A DNA stretch of 64,000 nt, taken from assembly GCA_003576905.1 (NCBI GenBank), contig QEVG01000008.1:1-64000 (forward strand), in the 5' to 3' direction. Positions 49,160 to 58,904 of this stretch are shown in pieces. The translations under genes and the position numbers were made by a program. Origin of the DNA: Planctomycetota bacterium (GTDB lineage Bacteria > Planctomycetota > Phycisphaerae > UBA1845 > UTPLA1). The notes beneath the pieces are model-generated. The model made no database searches. It was not told the origin of the DNA and saw only the letters and a list, made by a program, of their open reading frames with translations. The stretch's first letter is position 1; the number at the start of each line of letters is the position of its first letter.

Positions 49160-50481
49160 ACGACGCGATTCAGTCCCTGTCGGTCCCCCGCGCCGACCGC
49201 CGGCGCATCGGCCTGGTCGATAATCTCGCGCGCAAGCTCGTCCTGCGCATGCTCGCCAGCCTCGAGGAGGGCGAGGTCACGCTCATTGACCGCGCCGGCC
49301 GCCACGTCTTCGGCAGGCCGTCCGCCGATTTCCCTCTCGCGGTCACCGTCCGGATCGACGACCTTGGCGTCTATCGCCGCCTCGCCTTCGGCGGCAGCAA
49401 CGAACTCTTCGAAGCATTCATGGAGGGCCGCTGGACGTGCGACGACCTGACCGCCCTTGTTCGCCTCTTCGTCCGCAACATAAGTGCGATGCGCGCCACC
49501 GACGGCGGTTTCGCCCGGGTGGCGACGATCCTTCAGTCCTTCGTCTCGGCGCTGCGCCGAAACAACCGCCGCCGCGCCCGTGCCTGCATCGCCGCCCACT
49601 ATGACCTCGGCAACGACTTCTTCGCCGAGTTTCTCGACGACACGATGATGTACTCCAGCGGCATCTTCGAGCGCGCTGACGCCACCCTTCGTGAAGCGTC
49701 CATCGCGAAAATCGACCGCATCTGTAGAAAGCTCGAACTCGAACCCGATGACCACCTGCTCGAGATCGGCACCGGGTGGGGGGGCTTCGCCCTGCACGCC
49801 GCGGCGCACTGCGGCTGTCGCATCACCACCACGACCATCTCGCGCGAACAGTTCGACCTCGCCTTGCGCCGCATCAGAGATGCCGGCCTCGCCGATCGTG
49901 TCACCGTCGTCATGCAGGACTACCGCGACCTGCGCGGCGCGTTCGACAAGATCGTTTCCATTGAGATGATCGAGGCCGTCGGCCACGAGTACCTTGACGC
50001 CTTCTTCCGCCAGTGCGGCCGCCTCCTGCGCCCCGGCGGTATGATGCTTCTTCAGTCCATCGTCATCGGCGACCAGGTCTACGACCGCGCCCGCCGCGCG
50101 CCGGACTTCATCAAGAAATATATTTTCCCGGGAAGCTGCATTCCCTCGATCGCGCGGATGCTCGACTGTGTGCGGCGCACGACCGACCTGCGTCTCACCC
50201 ATCTCGAAGACTTCGGCCCGCATTACGCCCGGACCCTCGCCTGCTGGCGCGAACGCTTCCTCGCCAACCGCGATCGCATCCGTTCGCTCGGCTACGGCGA
50301 CGAATTCCTTCGCGCCTGGGAGCTTTACTTTTCCTATTGCGAGGGCGGCTTCGCCGAGCGCTACATCGGCGTCAACCAGATGCTTTTCGCCAAGCCGCGC
50401 TGCCGGCGGGAGCCGATCCTGGCGAACCTGGACCCGAGCCCGGCCGCGCGCCGGCGCGTCCTGTCGGCCTGTACGCGATAA
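49156..50481 (+). CDS. Cyclopropane-fatty-acyl-phospholipid synthase family methyltransferase (first copy)
   Basis: A 441-residue SAM-dependent methyltransferase of the CFA-synthase family, which adds a methylene or methyl to the double bond of acyl chains in phospholipids. The N-terminal lipid-binding domain is followed by YDLGNDFFAEFLDDTMMYSS and the SAM motif LEIGTGWGGFALHAA near residue 201, then SIEMIEAVGHEYLDAFF and QSIVIGDQVYD. Length is like E. coli Cfa plus some 60 residues. It starts with GTG in a GTGA overlap with DUF1365. A second, shorter homologue lies in the same operon at 51842. Confidence 0.93.
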   Translation: MNDAIQSLSVPRADRRRIGLVDNLARKLVLRMLASLEEGEVTLIDRAGRHVFGRPSADFPLAVTVRIDDLGVYRRLAFGGSNELFEAFMEGRWTCDDLTALVRLFVRNISAMRATDGGFARVATILQSFVSALRRNNRRRARACIAAHYDLGNDFFAEFLDDTMMYSSGIFERADATLREASIAKIDRICRKLELEPDDHLLEIGTGWGGFALHAAAHCGCRITTTTISREQFDLALRRIRDAGLADRVTVVMQDYRDLRGAFDKIVSIEMIEAVGHEYLDAFFRQCGRLLRPGGMMLLQSIVIGDQVYDRARRAPDFIKKYIFPGSCIPSIARMLDCVRRTTDLRLTHLEDFGPHYARTLACWRERFLANRDRIRSLGYGDEFLRAWELYFSYCEGGFAERYIGVNQMLFAKPRCRREPILANLDPSPAARRRVLSACTR

Positions 50482-50496
50482 CTGCCGGAGTCATTC

Positions 50497-51051
50497 ATGG
50501 GAACCCTGGCCATCAACATCGTCGCCTTCCATGTCTTCTGGTTCGCCTGCGTCCTGGGCGGCGCATGGAACCGAGGCTGGTACGCGCCCGCCGCACTTGC
50601 GGCCATCGTAGCCGTCCACCTGCTTCACGCCCGCGACAAGAACCGCGAGTTCGAGCTCCTCGTCGCCTGCGGCGCATTCGGCACGGCCGCCGACACCCTC
50701 CTGATGTACGCCGGCATGATCGCCTTTCCCGCCGGTTCATGGGTGCCGTGGCTTTGTCCCTTCTGGATGACCGCGCTGTGGATCGGCTTCGCCACGCTTC
50801 TCAATGTCTCCCTCGCGTGGCTGCGAGGCCGCTTCCTTCTCGCCGCATTCCTCGGGTTTTTCGCCGGGCCGCTCAGTTATTACGCCGGCTCGCGTCTCGG
50901 CGCCCTCTCGCTTTCCGAAGGCGCCGCCGTCAGCCTCGCCGTCATCGCCGTGGAATGGGCCGTCGCCATGCCGATCCTGCTCCTTCTCGCCGCCCGCGCC
51001 GACCGCGGCCGAACCGCATCGTCCCGCTTCGCCGAGGCCGCCGCATCATGA
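50497..51051 (+). CDS. DUF2878 family membrane protein
   Basis: A 184-residue protein with about five to six helices. The family motifs ACGAFGTAADTLLMYAGMI and CPFWMTALWIGFATLLNVS fit DUF2878, which is regularly found in CFA/DUF1365/DUF1295 gene runs. No enzymatic role is known. It starts 15 bases after the first methyltransferase gene and ends in an ATGA overlap with the DUF1295 gene. Confidence 0.85.
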   Translation: MGTLAINIVAFHVFWFACVLGGAWNRGWYAPAALAAIVAVHLLHARDKNREFELLVACGAFGTAADTLLMYAGMIAFPAGSWVPWLCPFWMTALWIGFATLLNVSLAWLRGRFLLAAFLGFFAGPLSYYAGSRLGALSLSEGAAVSLAVIAVEWAVAMPILLLLAARADRGRTASSRFAEAAAS

Positions 51052-51845
51052 CGCCCACACCCGTCAACCTCGCGCTTCTCGGCTGGCTCATCATGGCCGC
51101 CGTCATGCTCCTGCTCTGGATCTTCCAGCGCGCCCGCAACGACGCGGGGATCGTCGATGTCGGCTGGGCTGCCGGGCTTGGGATCCTCGCCATTCTCTAT
51201 GCCGCCCTCGCCGACGGGCATCCCGGCCGGCGCGCGCTGGTCGCTGCGCTCGTCGCCGCGTGGTCCTTCCGCCTCGCGATCTATCTGCTTTTCAATCGCG
51301 TCGTCGGAAAACCGGAGGACGGCCGCTACCAGACGCTGCGAAAGAACTGGGGGGGGAGGGTGCAGCCCTTCTTTTTCGTGTTCTTCCAGGCCCAGGGCCT
51401 GCTCGATGTCATCCTCTCGCTCTGTTTTCTCGCTCCGATGTTCGAAAAGCGATCGGACTTTCTCGCCCTTGAATACGTCGCCGTCGCCGTCTGGCTCGTT
51501 TCCGTGATCGGCGAATCGATCGCTGATGCCCAGCTTGCCCGCTTCCGCGCCGATTCCACCAACCGAGGCCGTACCTGCCGCGACGGGCTCTGGAAATACT
51601 CCCGCCACCCGAACTACTTCTTCGAGTGGTTGCACTGGTGGACGTATGTGCTGATCGGCCTCACGGTGCCGTATGGATGGCTCGCCTTCCTCGGTCCGGC
51701 GCTGATGCTTTTTCTCATTCTCAAGGTCACCGGAATCCCGCCGACCGAGGAGCGCGCCCTCGCGGGCCGGGGCGACGACTACCGCGCCTATCAGCGCACC
51801 ACCAGCGTGTTCTTTCCCTGGTTTCCGAAAAAGGATCTCGCATGA
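51048..51845 (+). CDS. DUF1295 membrane protein (steroid 5-alpha-reductase-like)
   Basis: A 265-residue integral membrane protein of the DUF1295 family, related to steroid 5-alpha-reductases and isoprenylcysteine methyltransferases. The C-terminal signature [19 protein letters not shown] is intact and marks the NADPH- or SAM-binding region of this superfamily. In this context it may reduce or otherwise process an unsaturated acyl chain; that is inference. It is coupled by ATGA overlaps to the genes on both sides (51048-51051 and 51842-51845). Confidence 0.9.
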   Translation: MTPTPVNLALLGWLIMAAVMLLLWIFQRARNDAGIVDVGWAAGLGILAILYAALADGHPGRRALVAALVAAWSFRLAIYLLFNRVVGKPEDGRYQTLRKNWGGRVQPFFFVFFQAQGLLDVILSLCFLAPMFEKRSDFLALEYVAVAVWLVSVIGESIADAQLARFRADSTNRGRTCRDGLWKYSRHPNYFFEWLHWWTYVLIGLTVPYGWLAFLGPALMLFLILKVTGIPPTEERALAGRGDDYRAYQRTTSVFFPWFPKKDLA

Positions 51846-52888
51846 GCGCTACCGCCACCGCCATCTCCGCCATGGAACGGGGACTCGTCCCCGACTTTCT
51901 CATTCGCGCCGGCATCCGCCGCCTTCTCGCCGACCGCCTCGCCCGGTGCGCTGCCGGCGACGAAGCTTCCCGCGAGGCGGAGAAACTCCGCTTCATCGAG
52001 GAGATGTGCGCCGGGCCTGTCGCCCCCGTCCCCGAGAAGGCGAATGCGCAGCACTACGAAGTTCCGCCCGGTTTTTTCGAGAGAGTTCTCGGTCCCCGGC
52101 TTAAGTACAGCAGTTGCTACTTCGCGAACGACAATGCCGCGCTCGGCGAGGCCGAGGAGGCTATGCTCGCCCTCACCTGCGCCCGCGCCGAAATCGCCGA
52201 CGGTCAGTCCATCCTTGAACTCGGCTGCGGCTGGGGCTCGCTCACCCTCTGGATGGCCGAAAAATACCCCGGAAGCGCCATCACCGCCGTCTCCAACTCC
52301 GCTCCCCAGCGGGCCTTCATCGAAGACCGGTGCCGACGCCTTGGCCTCCGAAACGTCCGCGTCCTGACCGCCGATATGAATGACTTTGCCGCGCCGGGCA
52401 TCTACGACCGCGTCGTTTCCGTCGAAATGTTCGAACACATGCGCAACTGGCGCGAACTGCTGCGGCGGGTCCGTGCTTGGCTGGCCCCCGAGGGGAGGGC
52501 GTTCATTCACGTCTTCTCCCACCGGCGGTTCGCCTATGCGTTCCAGGATGACGGCGAAGACGACTGGATGGGCCGCCACTTCTTCACCGGGGGCATCATG
52601 CCCTCCGACGATCTGCTTCCGCGATTCGATGCGCACTTCCGCTGCGCGGCGCATTGGTCCGAAAGCGGTCGGCACTACGCCCTCACGGCCGAAGCGTGGC
52701 TGAAAAACCTCGATGCCCGCCGCGCCGAGATTCTGCCGATCCTCGCCGCCTGCAACGGCTCCGATGATGCCAGAATCTGGCTCCAGCGGTGGCGCATCTT
52801 TTTCATGGCCTGCGCGGAACTTTTCGGCTATCGAAATGGAACGGAATGGATGGTGTCGCATTACCGTCTCGTCCGACGAGACAGTTAG
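51842..52888 (+). CDS. CFA-family SAM methyltransferase (second copy)
   Basis: A 348-residue methyltransferase related to but clearly different from the copy at 49156. It lacks the long N-terminal domain and has [20 protein letters not shown], the SAM motif [20 protein letters not shown] near 124, and [20 protein letters not shown]. Two non-identical methyltransferases in one operon suggest two methylation steps or two substrates. It ends the operon; a small gene on the other strand overlaps its 3' end by 4 bases. Confidence 0.9.
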   Translation: MSATATAISAMERGLVPDFLIRAGIRRLLADRLARCAAGDEASREAEKLRFIEEMCAGPVAPVPEKANAQHYEVPPGFFERVLGPRLKYSSCYFANDNAALGEAEEAMLALTCARAEIADGQSILELGCGWGSLTLWMAEKYPGSAITAVSNSAPQRAFIEDRCRRLGLRNVRVLTADMNDFAAPGIYDRVVSVEMFEHMRNWRELLRRVRAWLAPEGRAFIHVFSHRRFAYAFQDDGEDDWMGRHFFTGGIMPSDDLLPRFDAHFRCAAHWSESGRHYALTAEAWLKNLDARRAEILPILAACNGSDDARIWLQRWRIFFMACAELFGYRNGTEWMVSHYRLVRRDS

Positions 52889-53223
52889 GCGGCTTCCTGC
52901 CCGGCCCCTGATACGATCTCGGCGATGGACCGCGCCCGAGTGGCCCGCCGCAGAAGGTACGCCAGCGCTACGATATTTCCCAAGAGAAGCATGGCAACCG
53001 TCCATGCCGCCGCGACGCCTGCCCTGCGCTCCACGTGAAAAACCCACGCGGCCAGCACGAACAGCCCGACATAGGCATCGAGCAGTGTTACCACTGCCCA
53101 CGGCTCGCGCATCATCTCCCGCAGGCCGTCGTCGATACCCTTGATTCGCCCGGCCCATACGAATGACCCTGCCAGCGCAAGTATTCCCAACACGCACAGC
53201 CCGCGCAAGATGCGGATGTTCAT
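52885..53223 (-). CDS. Small membrane protein of unknown function
   Basis: A 112-residue protein with three hydrophobic helices ([53 protein letters not shown]) and a basic-acidic C-terminal tail. ATG 53223 is preceded by GGGAG at a good distance and is preferred over an upstream ATG at 53244. It converges with the methyltransferase gene with a 4-base overlap. No family was recognised with confidence. Confidence 0.65.
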   Translation of the reverse strand: MNIRILRGLCVLGILALAGSFVWAGRIKGIDDGLREMMREPWAVVTLLDAYVGLFVLAAWVFHVERRAGVAAAWTVAMLLLGNIVALAYLLRRATRARSIAEIVSGAGQEAA

Positions 53224-53389
53224 GGCGCTCGCTCCCGGCGGCACGCCTGAACGGCGCGCCGGTCCGTCACGATCCTAGCGCCGCCGGCGCGAGCCGGTCG
53301 ATTGACAACAAGGCAAAACCGCCGGTACCGGATGCAACTCGCGGAAGCTGCATCGCGGCCCGGCGTAACTCCGCCCGCCTGAAACTTAT

Positions 53390-53797
53390 TCACGTCTTGC
53401 TGACCAGCAGTTCGGGCTCAACGGCCGCGCGCCGGTGCAGAAAAATCAGTCGCTTTCCGCCCCGATCGTCGCTGCAGGGCATCAGTGCCGCCTCGGCGTC
53501 CCTCGCATACCGGTCGAGTTCCTCCATCGCGTCGTCCCAGTCTCCGTCGACAAACGCGGTCCGCGTGAAGTCGAACGTGACCGATCGCGGGAATCCCGGT
53601 TCGCGCATCATTCGCAGCCGATTCAGAAAGAACCGCAGCGACCCGATTTCCACCTGGTCCCGCCGTGGCTCGACGTAGACGTGCCCCAGGCTCGACACCG
53701 CGTACGACCACGTCTCCAGGAACCGCCGAATCTCGTCCAGCGTCGCCGGCCATTCGTTTCCGCCGCTTCGGGCTGCCTCCCGCTCTGCCATGATCAT
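53390..53797 (-). CDS. Small soluble protein, paralogue of the 59107-59550 product
   Basis: A 135-residue cytoplasmic protein with alternating beta and helix segments. The stretch GHVYVEPRRDQVEIGSLRFF then LNRLR lines up with GCLWIEARAGEVKLSDFCVL then VKRVR in the product of 59107-59550, and both are followed by a (V/I)(T/V)F(D/H)F strand and a long helix. This defines a two-member local family of unknown function with a layout faintly like STAS domains. No catalytic residues stand out. Confidence 0.6.
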   Translation of the reverse strand: MIMAEREAARSGGNEWPATLDEIRRFLETWSYAVSSLGHVYVEPRRDQVEIGSLRFFLNRLRMMREPGFPRSVTFDFTRTAFVDGDWDDAMEELDRYARDAEAALMPCSDDRGGKRLIFLHRRAAVEPELLVSKT

Positions 53798-53858
53798 CGG
53801 GCCCCACTTCCCTGACGACGCCCCCGACCGCCCGCATCGCGCTGAACCTGCTACGTCC

Positions 53859-54974
53859 TTACCACTGAACGGCGAATCCCGCCGTCATCCACTTGCTTGA
53901 CTCGACCGCGTGCACCATCACGAGCTCGCCCGGCTTGAGTTCGCCCGATCGCGCCATCTGATCGAGATGCACCAGCGTCGCGGCGCCGCCGACGTAGCCG
54001 ACACGCGCACAGCGGAACTGAATCTGCTCGCGCGAGATCCGCAGCTTGTCGAGAAACTTCGGAATGTGATCGTCGTACAGCTTTTGCGTCGGAATCGACA
54101 CCACGTAGTGATTCACCGCCGACGTGTCGATGCCCGCGCGCGTTGCAAAGGTGTACAACCCTTCAAGCAGCAGGGGGGCTGCGTAGTCGTTGACCGCGTT
54201 GAAGTCCTGCCACAGGTGATGCTTTCCGTCGCCGTACAGCTCCGGGATCTGGCGATTCGACTGCATCAGGTCCGCCGCCGCGCCGCCCGCCGTCATGCCC
54301 GCATGCCGCCCGCCGCCGACCGATTCCACGAACGTATCGAGGATTCGATGCCCCGCGGTCCCGTTTTCAGAGGCTCGCAGCACGACCGCCCCCGAGCCGT
54401 CGGCCAGAATCCACCGCAGCGCCGCGTTCACCTTGTCCATCTTGCCCTGGTTGAAGTAGCAGCTCCGCAGGTACACCGAGGAAAGCTGGCTGTAACACAC
54501 CAGCGCCGTCCGGTACCGTCCGCCGCGCAGCGCATCGAACGCTACCTGCACACCCTTGCCGACACCCGAACAGTTCGAGTGAATCTCCATCTCCGCGCAG
54601 GTCTGGATGCCCAGCCGCTCCTGCAGCAGCGCGCTTGTCGGCGGCGTGCTCTGGTCATAGGACGGGCACGCGATAATGAGCAGATCAACTTCCTGCGGCG
54701 TGATCCGAGCCATCTCCAGGGCGTTGCGGCACGCGACCTCCGCCAGCATGCTGAACGAATGCGTCATGTCGCCGGTGTCGGGGTCGATCGCGAAATGCCG
54801 CGTCTGAATCCCGCTGCGCTCCAGCATGCGCGGCCCCATCACCTCGACGAAGCTCCGGACCTTCGCCGGGGCCCCTTCGAGAGACCCGAGGATTGATTCG
54901 AGCCTGTCGTTCGGGACCGGCCTGCCCGGCAGGCAACTCCCGGTGCCGATGATATGTACCGTTCTGTCGCTCAT
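53859..54974 (-). CDS. KASIII-like (FabH-family) protein with altered active site
   Basis: A 371-residue thiolase-fold protein. The nucleophile is present in SNCSGVGKG (C135). The His of the usual HQAN motif falls in the stretch HYVVSIPTQKLYDDH, where the aligned position is Ile or Ser, and the Asn of the GNTSAAS motif is replaced in RVGYVGGAATLVHL. Without this His/Asn pair, decarboxylative condensation is unlikely, so acyl transfer or another thioester reaction is plausible. ATG 54974 has a GAGGAAA site; the upstream ATG at 55100 adds 42 unrelated residues. Its nearness to lipid genes suggests a role with unusual acyl chains. Confidence 0.85.
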   Translation of the reverse strand: MSDRTVHIIGTGSCLPGRPVPNDRLESILGSLEGAPAKVRSFVEVMGPRMLERSGIQTRHFAIDPDTGDMTHSFSMLAEVACRNALEMARITPQEVDLLIIACPSYDQSTPPTSALLQERLGIQTCAEMEIHSNCSGVGKGVQVAFDALRGGRYRTALVCYSQLSSVYLRSCYFNQGKMDKVNAALRWILADGSGAVVLRASENGTAGHRILDTFVESVGGGRHAGMTAGGAAADLMQSNRQIPELYGDGKHHLWQDFNAVNDYAAPLLLEGLYTFATRAGIDTSAVNHYVVSIPTQKLYDDHIPKFLDKLRISREQIQFRCARVGYVGGAATLVHLDQMARSGELKPGELVMVHAVESSKWMTAGFAVQW

Positions 54975-55216
54975 AGGTATTTTCCTCGGCGGCTCTTGCC
55001 GCCCGTCCGTCCATTCAGCGGGCGTGGTGTCCGATTCCTCGCGGCAAGGGGCGCCCGCCTTCGGAGGGTCGGCGAGTCGCCCCTCGATCCGCGTGAACAA
55101 CCTGGATGGAGTCCGCGTCGCCGGAGAGTCGGTGCGCGCGGCTCATGAAAAAATGCGTTTGAGTGAAAGGGTATGGGCGCCGGCCGCTCCGCCGCCGGCG
55201 CCCCGCGGCGCTGCCA

Positions 55217-55360
55217 TCAGCCACCGAAGCCGGGGATCAGGCTTGTCACGTTCGGGACCAGGCTCTGGATCTGCTCCAGAAAATTGCAGCCGGCCACCTG
55301 GAACGCGAAAAGACCGCTCGCCGCAAGCATCAGACTCTTCAACCGATTCGTTCGCTTCAT
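55217..55360 (-). CDS. Small lipoprotein
   Basis: A 47-residue peptide with a signal sequence (LKSLMLAASGLFAFQVAGC) ending in the lipobox VAGC. The mature part is only 24 residues (CNFLEQIQSLVPNVTSLIPG and a few more). ATG 55360 follows AAGGAG at the right distance. Tiny lipoproteins of this pattern are seen in planctomycete genomes, but function is unknown. Confidence 0.65.
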   Translation of the reverse strand: MKRTNRLKSLMLAASGLFAFQVAGCNFLEQIQSLVPNVTSLIPGFGG

Positions 55361-55569
55361 AAAACGGACTCCTTGTTGCGTCCGCAGGGCCGCGCCGGCG
55401 CTGCCGAAGAACCATTCTCCGACATGCCTCACTCACTCATGCGCCGGGTGCGGCCTCTTTGGACCCCGGGATGAACGCGACGCCCTCCCGGCCCGCCCGC
55501 AGCGGTTTTTCACGCAATTTTCGCGAAATTCCGGTTATCGGAGCCCGTTGGTCCGTGGAAGTGAACGGT

Positions 55570-58326
55570 TTACGCGGTCGCCCGGCCCGCGTGCATGAAT
55601 CCGAACAGCGCGACCGCCAGCGTCGCTGCCATCGCAAACAGGCCGAATCCCGCGTACCACTGCTGCAAGTCGAGCGTCAGCGGAAAGGACGACAGCATGT
55701 GGGCGATGAAGACACCGGTCACCGCGGCCAGCAGCCCGAAGCGCACCATGACCACGGCCGCGAGCGCCACGATGCCCAGTCCGATGCACAGCCACGCGGT
55801 AAGCGGATGACACCCGGCCGGCACATACATCGGAATCGCCACAAGACACACCATCGCCGCCGCCGCCGCCTCATGCCGCGCGACACGCCGGGCCGCCACG
55901 AGAATGATCAGCAGCGTCAATCCCTGGTACACCGCCGTCTGCAACAGGTCGATGCCCGTCGCCACCGCGAATCGAGTCCCGAAGAGAAGCCCCGGCGTCG
56001 TCAGGACCCGAAGCGGTTCGCGCTCGTGCCAGCCCAGCCAGGCCGGCAACTGACGGTCCAACAAGCCCAGCGCCGCCCACCCCGCCCCGAACACCGCGCC
56101 GATCAGAACATCTCGCCCGACGAAGGGATCGCGCAGCCGGCCGGACAGCGCCCGGGACCATCCCATCAGCGTCTGCGGCCAGATGCGCCGTACGTGCGAC
56201 TCCAGCGCCAGGTACAGCACGCCTATGACCAGCGCCTCGCACAGCGCCGCGAGCGCCGCGGCCGCGATGATTCCCACTTCCTCCGCGTAACCGCGCACGT
56301 GCTCGGCGGAAAGAAAGTTAGACGCCAGCCGCAGTGCCAGTATCGCCGCCGAGAGCCGCACCGCCCCGCGCACGTCTCCGCCGCACCTCCAACTCCAGAC
56401 CGCCGCCGGAAGCGCTGCCGCGAGCAGCAGCAGAAACACCGTGTTGCGAATCGACACGACCATCGCCCGGCGATCCGCGGCGCTCCGCGCCCCTGCCGCC
56501 GCCGGGGCGGCCGACTCCCGCCACATGACGTACTGGTACACCCGCCCCCCGAGCATCGCGGCCTCAATCGTCACCGCGGAACCGTCCGCCGCCGTCCCCG
56601 CATATGCTGCTCGCCGTTCGGCGTAGACATCCTTCAGCAGCCTCGACGGGGCGGGGCTCATCGCCTCCAGGTCCATTCCCGACGTCTTGACCAAGGCCGC
56701 AAGATCGGGTTCGCCCGCCGCCCGCTCCTCGAAATACGTCGGCGTCGCCTCGAGCATTACCAGCCGCCCGTCCGCGCTTAGCACCGCCGTCACCTGCCCC
56801 GGCGGCGCCTGCCCAATGTTGATCTCCCGGGTCAGCGACGCGACGAACGGCAAGGGGAAAACAGGCTCCTCCGCCTCGCCCGCGTAGCGCTCGCAATACT
56901 CGAAAAGCAGCCCCGTGCGGTTTACTCCCGGAAACGCCCACTCGCCCGACCGGTACATCCGCTCCGCGGCGGCCATTCCCCCCTCGGCCTGGACAAATCG
57001 CGCGCATGTGTCCACGGCCGGTTGATTGAAACCCGCCAGGCCGCACACCTCGCGACTCCGATCTCGCAGCCAGTCCGGCGTGCGCGCCGCCGCCGACCGC
57101 ATGACCGGGTGCGCCCCACGTCCGACGCCGACCGCCACCGCCATCAATCCGAGGAATGCCGCAAGCAGCACCGTCATCCGCGCGCGGGAGATGTGCATCC
57201 CGGCCGCCGCCGAGGCCACCAGAGACGGAGACGGTATCTGCCCCGTCGCCAGCGCCGCTGTCAAAAGGTCATTTCCCGGAAGCGCCGCGGCAACGGCCAG
57301 TGCCGACTCCGGCCGCGCCGCCGGATCTTTGGCCAGGCACTGCATGATGATCGCGTCCACATCCCGATCGATGTCCGGCACGATGGTCGCCGGCGAAGGC
57401 GGCATCATCCTGGCATGCTGCTCCGCGAATCCGGCAAGATCCTTGGCATCGAACGCCGCGCGCCCTGTGAAGATTTCGTAGAGGAGAAGCCCGAGTGAAT
57501 AGATGTCGCTGCGCTCCGTCACCGCCGATCCGGCCAGTTGCTCGGGCGCCATGTACCGCGGCGTACCCGAGCGAATCTCCGACTGGGGTACCTGCCCGGC
57601 AAGACCGGCAAGCCCGAAGTCGGTGATGCACACGCGGCCCCGCGCATCCAGCATCACGTTCCCCGGCTTCAGATCGCGGTGCAGAATCCCCCGGATGTGC
57701 GCCGACGCCAGCCCCACGCAGAGCTGCCGTGCGACGTCCACCGCCTTGTCGCCCGCCAGCCTGCCGACCTTTCGAAGCAGCGACGAAAGGTCTTCCCCGT
57801 CCACGTACTCCATCGAGATGAACAGCGCTCCGTTCGCCTCGCCGATGTCATATACGCGGCAGATGTTCGGATGGGCGATCTGCCGCGCGAGCCGCACCTC
57901 GGCCTCGAACCGGCCGCGCCAGACCGGATCGCGGCAGCGGTCGGGAGGCAGAAACTTCAGCGCCACGGTCTGCCGAAGGCGCAGATCGTCCGCCCGGTAC
58001 ACGCGGCCCATCGCCCCCTCGCCGGCCAGGGCGACAATGCGATAGCGATCGGCAACGACGTGGCCGGCCGTGAAGACCGGGGCCTCGTCCATCTTCGCCG
58101 CGAGAATGGCCCCCTGCGCCACGGCCGTCGCCAGCCCCCGTCCGTCGGTCCGCACTGGGGCCTCCGCCGGCCGCGTCTGGTGATGCGAGAGCATGCGCTC
58201 GACCTCGCGGCGGAGTGCCTCGTCTCCGGCACAGGCCTCGGCCACGAACGCCGCCCGATCGCCCGGCGACTTGGCGCAGGCCGCCAGGAAGACCTCCTTG
58301 ACTCGCGCGTATTCTTCCGGGGTCAC
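55570..58326 (-). CDS. Ser/Thr protein kinase with polytopic membrane C-terminal half
   Basis: A 918-residue kinase. After a short N-terminal domain (MTPEEYARVKEVFLAACAKS) the kinase spans about 92-355: GEGAMG, ALKFLPP lysine, HRDLKPGN, DFGLAGL and MAPEQLAG. A helix near 385-405 and an extracytoplasmic domain of about 200 residues follow, then roughly ten helices to the C-terminus. The membrane part might sense a signal directly; it lacks the EExxxR motif of CPBP proteases. The start is GTG 58326, overlapping the sigma-factor stop by 4 bases, so kinase and sigma factor are translationally coupled. Confidence 0.92.
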   Translation of the reverse strand: MTPEEYARVKEVFLAACAKSPGDRAAFVAEACAGDEALRREVERMLSHHQTRPAEAPVRTDGRGLATAVAQGAILAAKMDEAPVFTAGHVVADRYRIVALAGEGAMGRVYRADDLRLRQTVALKFLPPDRCRDPVWRGRFEAEVRLARQIAHPNICRVYDIGEANGALFISMEYVDGEDLSSLLRKVGRLAGDKAVDVARQLCVGLASAHIRGILHRDLKPGNVMLDARGRVCITDFGLAGLAGQVPQSEIRSGTPRYMAPEQLAGSAVTERSDIYSLGLLLYEIFTGRAAFDAKDLAGFAEQHARMMPPSPATIVPDIDRDVDAIIMQCLAKDPAARPESALAVAAALPGNDLLTAALATGQIPSPSLVASAAAGMHISRARMTVLLAAFLGLMAVAVGVGRGAHPVMRSAAARTPDWLRDRSREVCGLAGFNQPAVDTCARFVQAEGGMAAAERMYRSGEWAFPGVNRTGLLFEYCERYAGEAEEPVFPLPFVASLTREINIGQAPPGQVTAVLSADGRLVMLEATPTYFEERAAGEPDLAALVKTSGMDLEAMSPAPSRLLKDVYAERRAAYAGTAADGSAVTIEAAMLGGRVYQYVMWRESAAPAAAGARSAADRRAMVVSIRNTVFLLLLAAALPAAVWSWRCGGDVRGAVRLSAAILALRLASNFLSAEHVRGYAEEVGIIAAAALAALCEALVIGVLYLALESHVRRIWPQTLMGWSRALSGRLRDPFVGRDVLIGAVFGAGWAALGLLDRQLPAWLGWHEREPLRVLTTPGLLFGTRFAVATGIDLLQTAVYQGLTLLIILVAARRVARHEAAAAAMVCLVAIPMYVPAGCHPLTAWLCIGLGIVALAAVVMVRFGLLAAVTGVFIAHMLSSFPLTLDLQQWYAGFGLFAMAATLAVALFGFMHAGRATA

Positions 58327-58904
58327 GATCCGCCTTCCGGCCCAAGCTCGCCCCGCAGCCAGGCCCGCGCGCAGGTCCAGTCTCCCTCGACGGTGCGTTT
58401 CGAGACGCCCAGCACCGTGCAGATTTCCTCCATGCTCAGGCCCGCGAAAAGGCGCAGTTCCACGACGCGCGCCTGCCGCGCGTCCAGCCGCGCCAGCTTC
58501 GCCAGGGCGTCACGGAAGTCCAGCAGGTCCACGTCCAGAAGCGCGAGTTCCGACACGACCTGGTCGAACGCCACGCGCCGCCAGTCCTTGCCGCGCTTCG
58601 TCCGCCGCCGCGCCCGCGCATGATCGATGAGAATGCGGCGCATCGCCTCGGCGCACACCGCGTAGAAATGCGTCTTGCCCTGCCAGTCCACCCGCGACTG
58701 ATCCACCAGCCGCATGAACGCCTCGTGAACCAGCGCCGTCGGATCGAGCGTGTGCCCCTTGCGCTCCCGGCGAAGGTAGCCCGCCGCGAGCCGCCTCAGC
58801 TCGTCATAGACCAGCGGAAGGAGCTTCGCCGCCACCACCGACGGGTCTTCCGACCCCGCGCCGGCGAGAATCTGTGTCGCGTCGCTCGCCGGCTGCCCGC
58901 TCAT
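58323..58904 (-). CDS. ECF-type RNA polymerase sigma factor (second, kinase-coupled)
   Basis: A 193-residue sigma factor of the same kinase-linked ECF class as the product of 14590-15192. Region 2 has LLPLVYDELRRLAAGYLRRE and AMRRILIDHARARRR; region 4 has MEEICTVLGVSKRTVEGDW. ATG 58904 is chosen because the upstream frame to 58979 has no family residues. Its end overlaps the kinase start by 4 bases. No anti-sigma factor gene is next to it. Confidence 0.9.
   Translation of the reverse strand: MSGQPASDATQILAGAGSEDPSVVAAKLLPLVYDELRRLAAGYLRRERKGHTLDPTALVHEAFMRLVDQSRVDWQGKTHFYAVCAEAMRRILIDHARARRRTKRGKDWRRVAFDQVVSELALLDVDLLDFRDALAKLARLDARQARVVELRLFAGLSMEEICTVLGVSKRTVEGDWTCARAWLRGELGPEGGS

Noticed and set aside
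55570-58326. CPBP (CAAX-type) protease domain in the kinase tail
   Set aside because: No EExxxR or following His motifs were found in the membrane helices.
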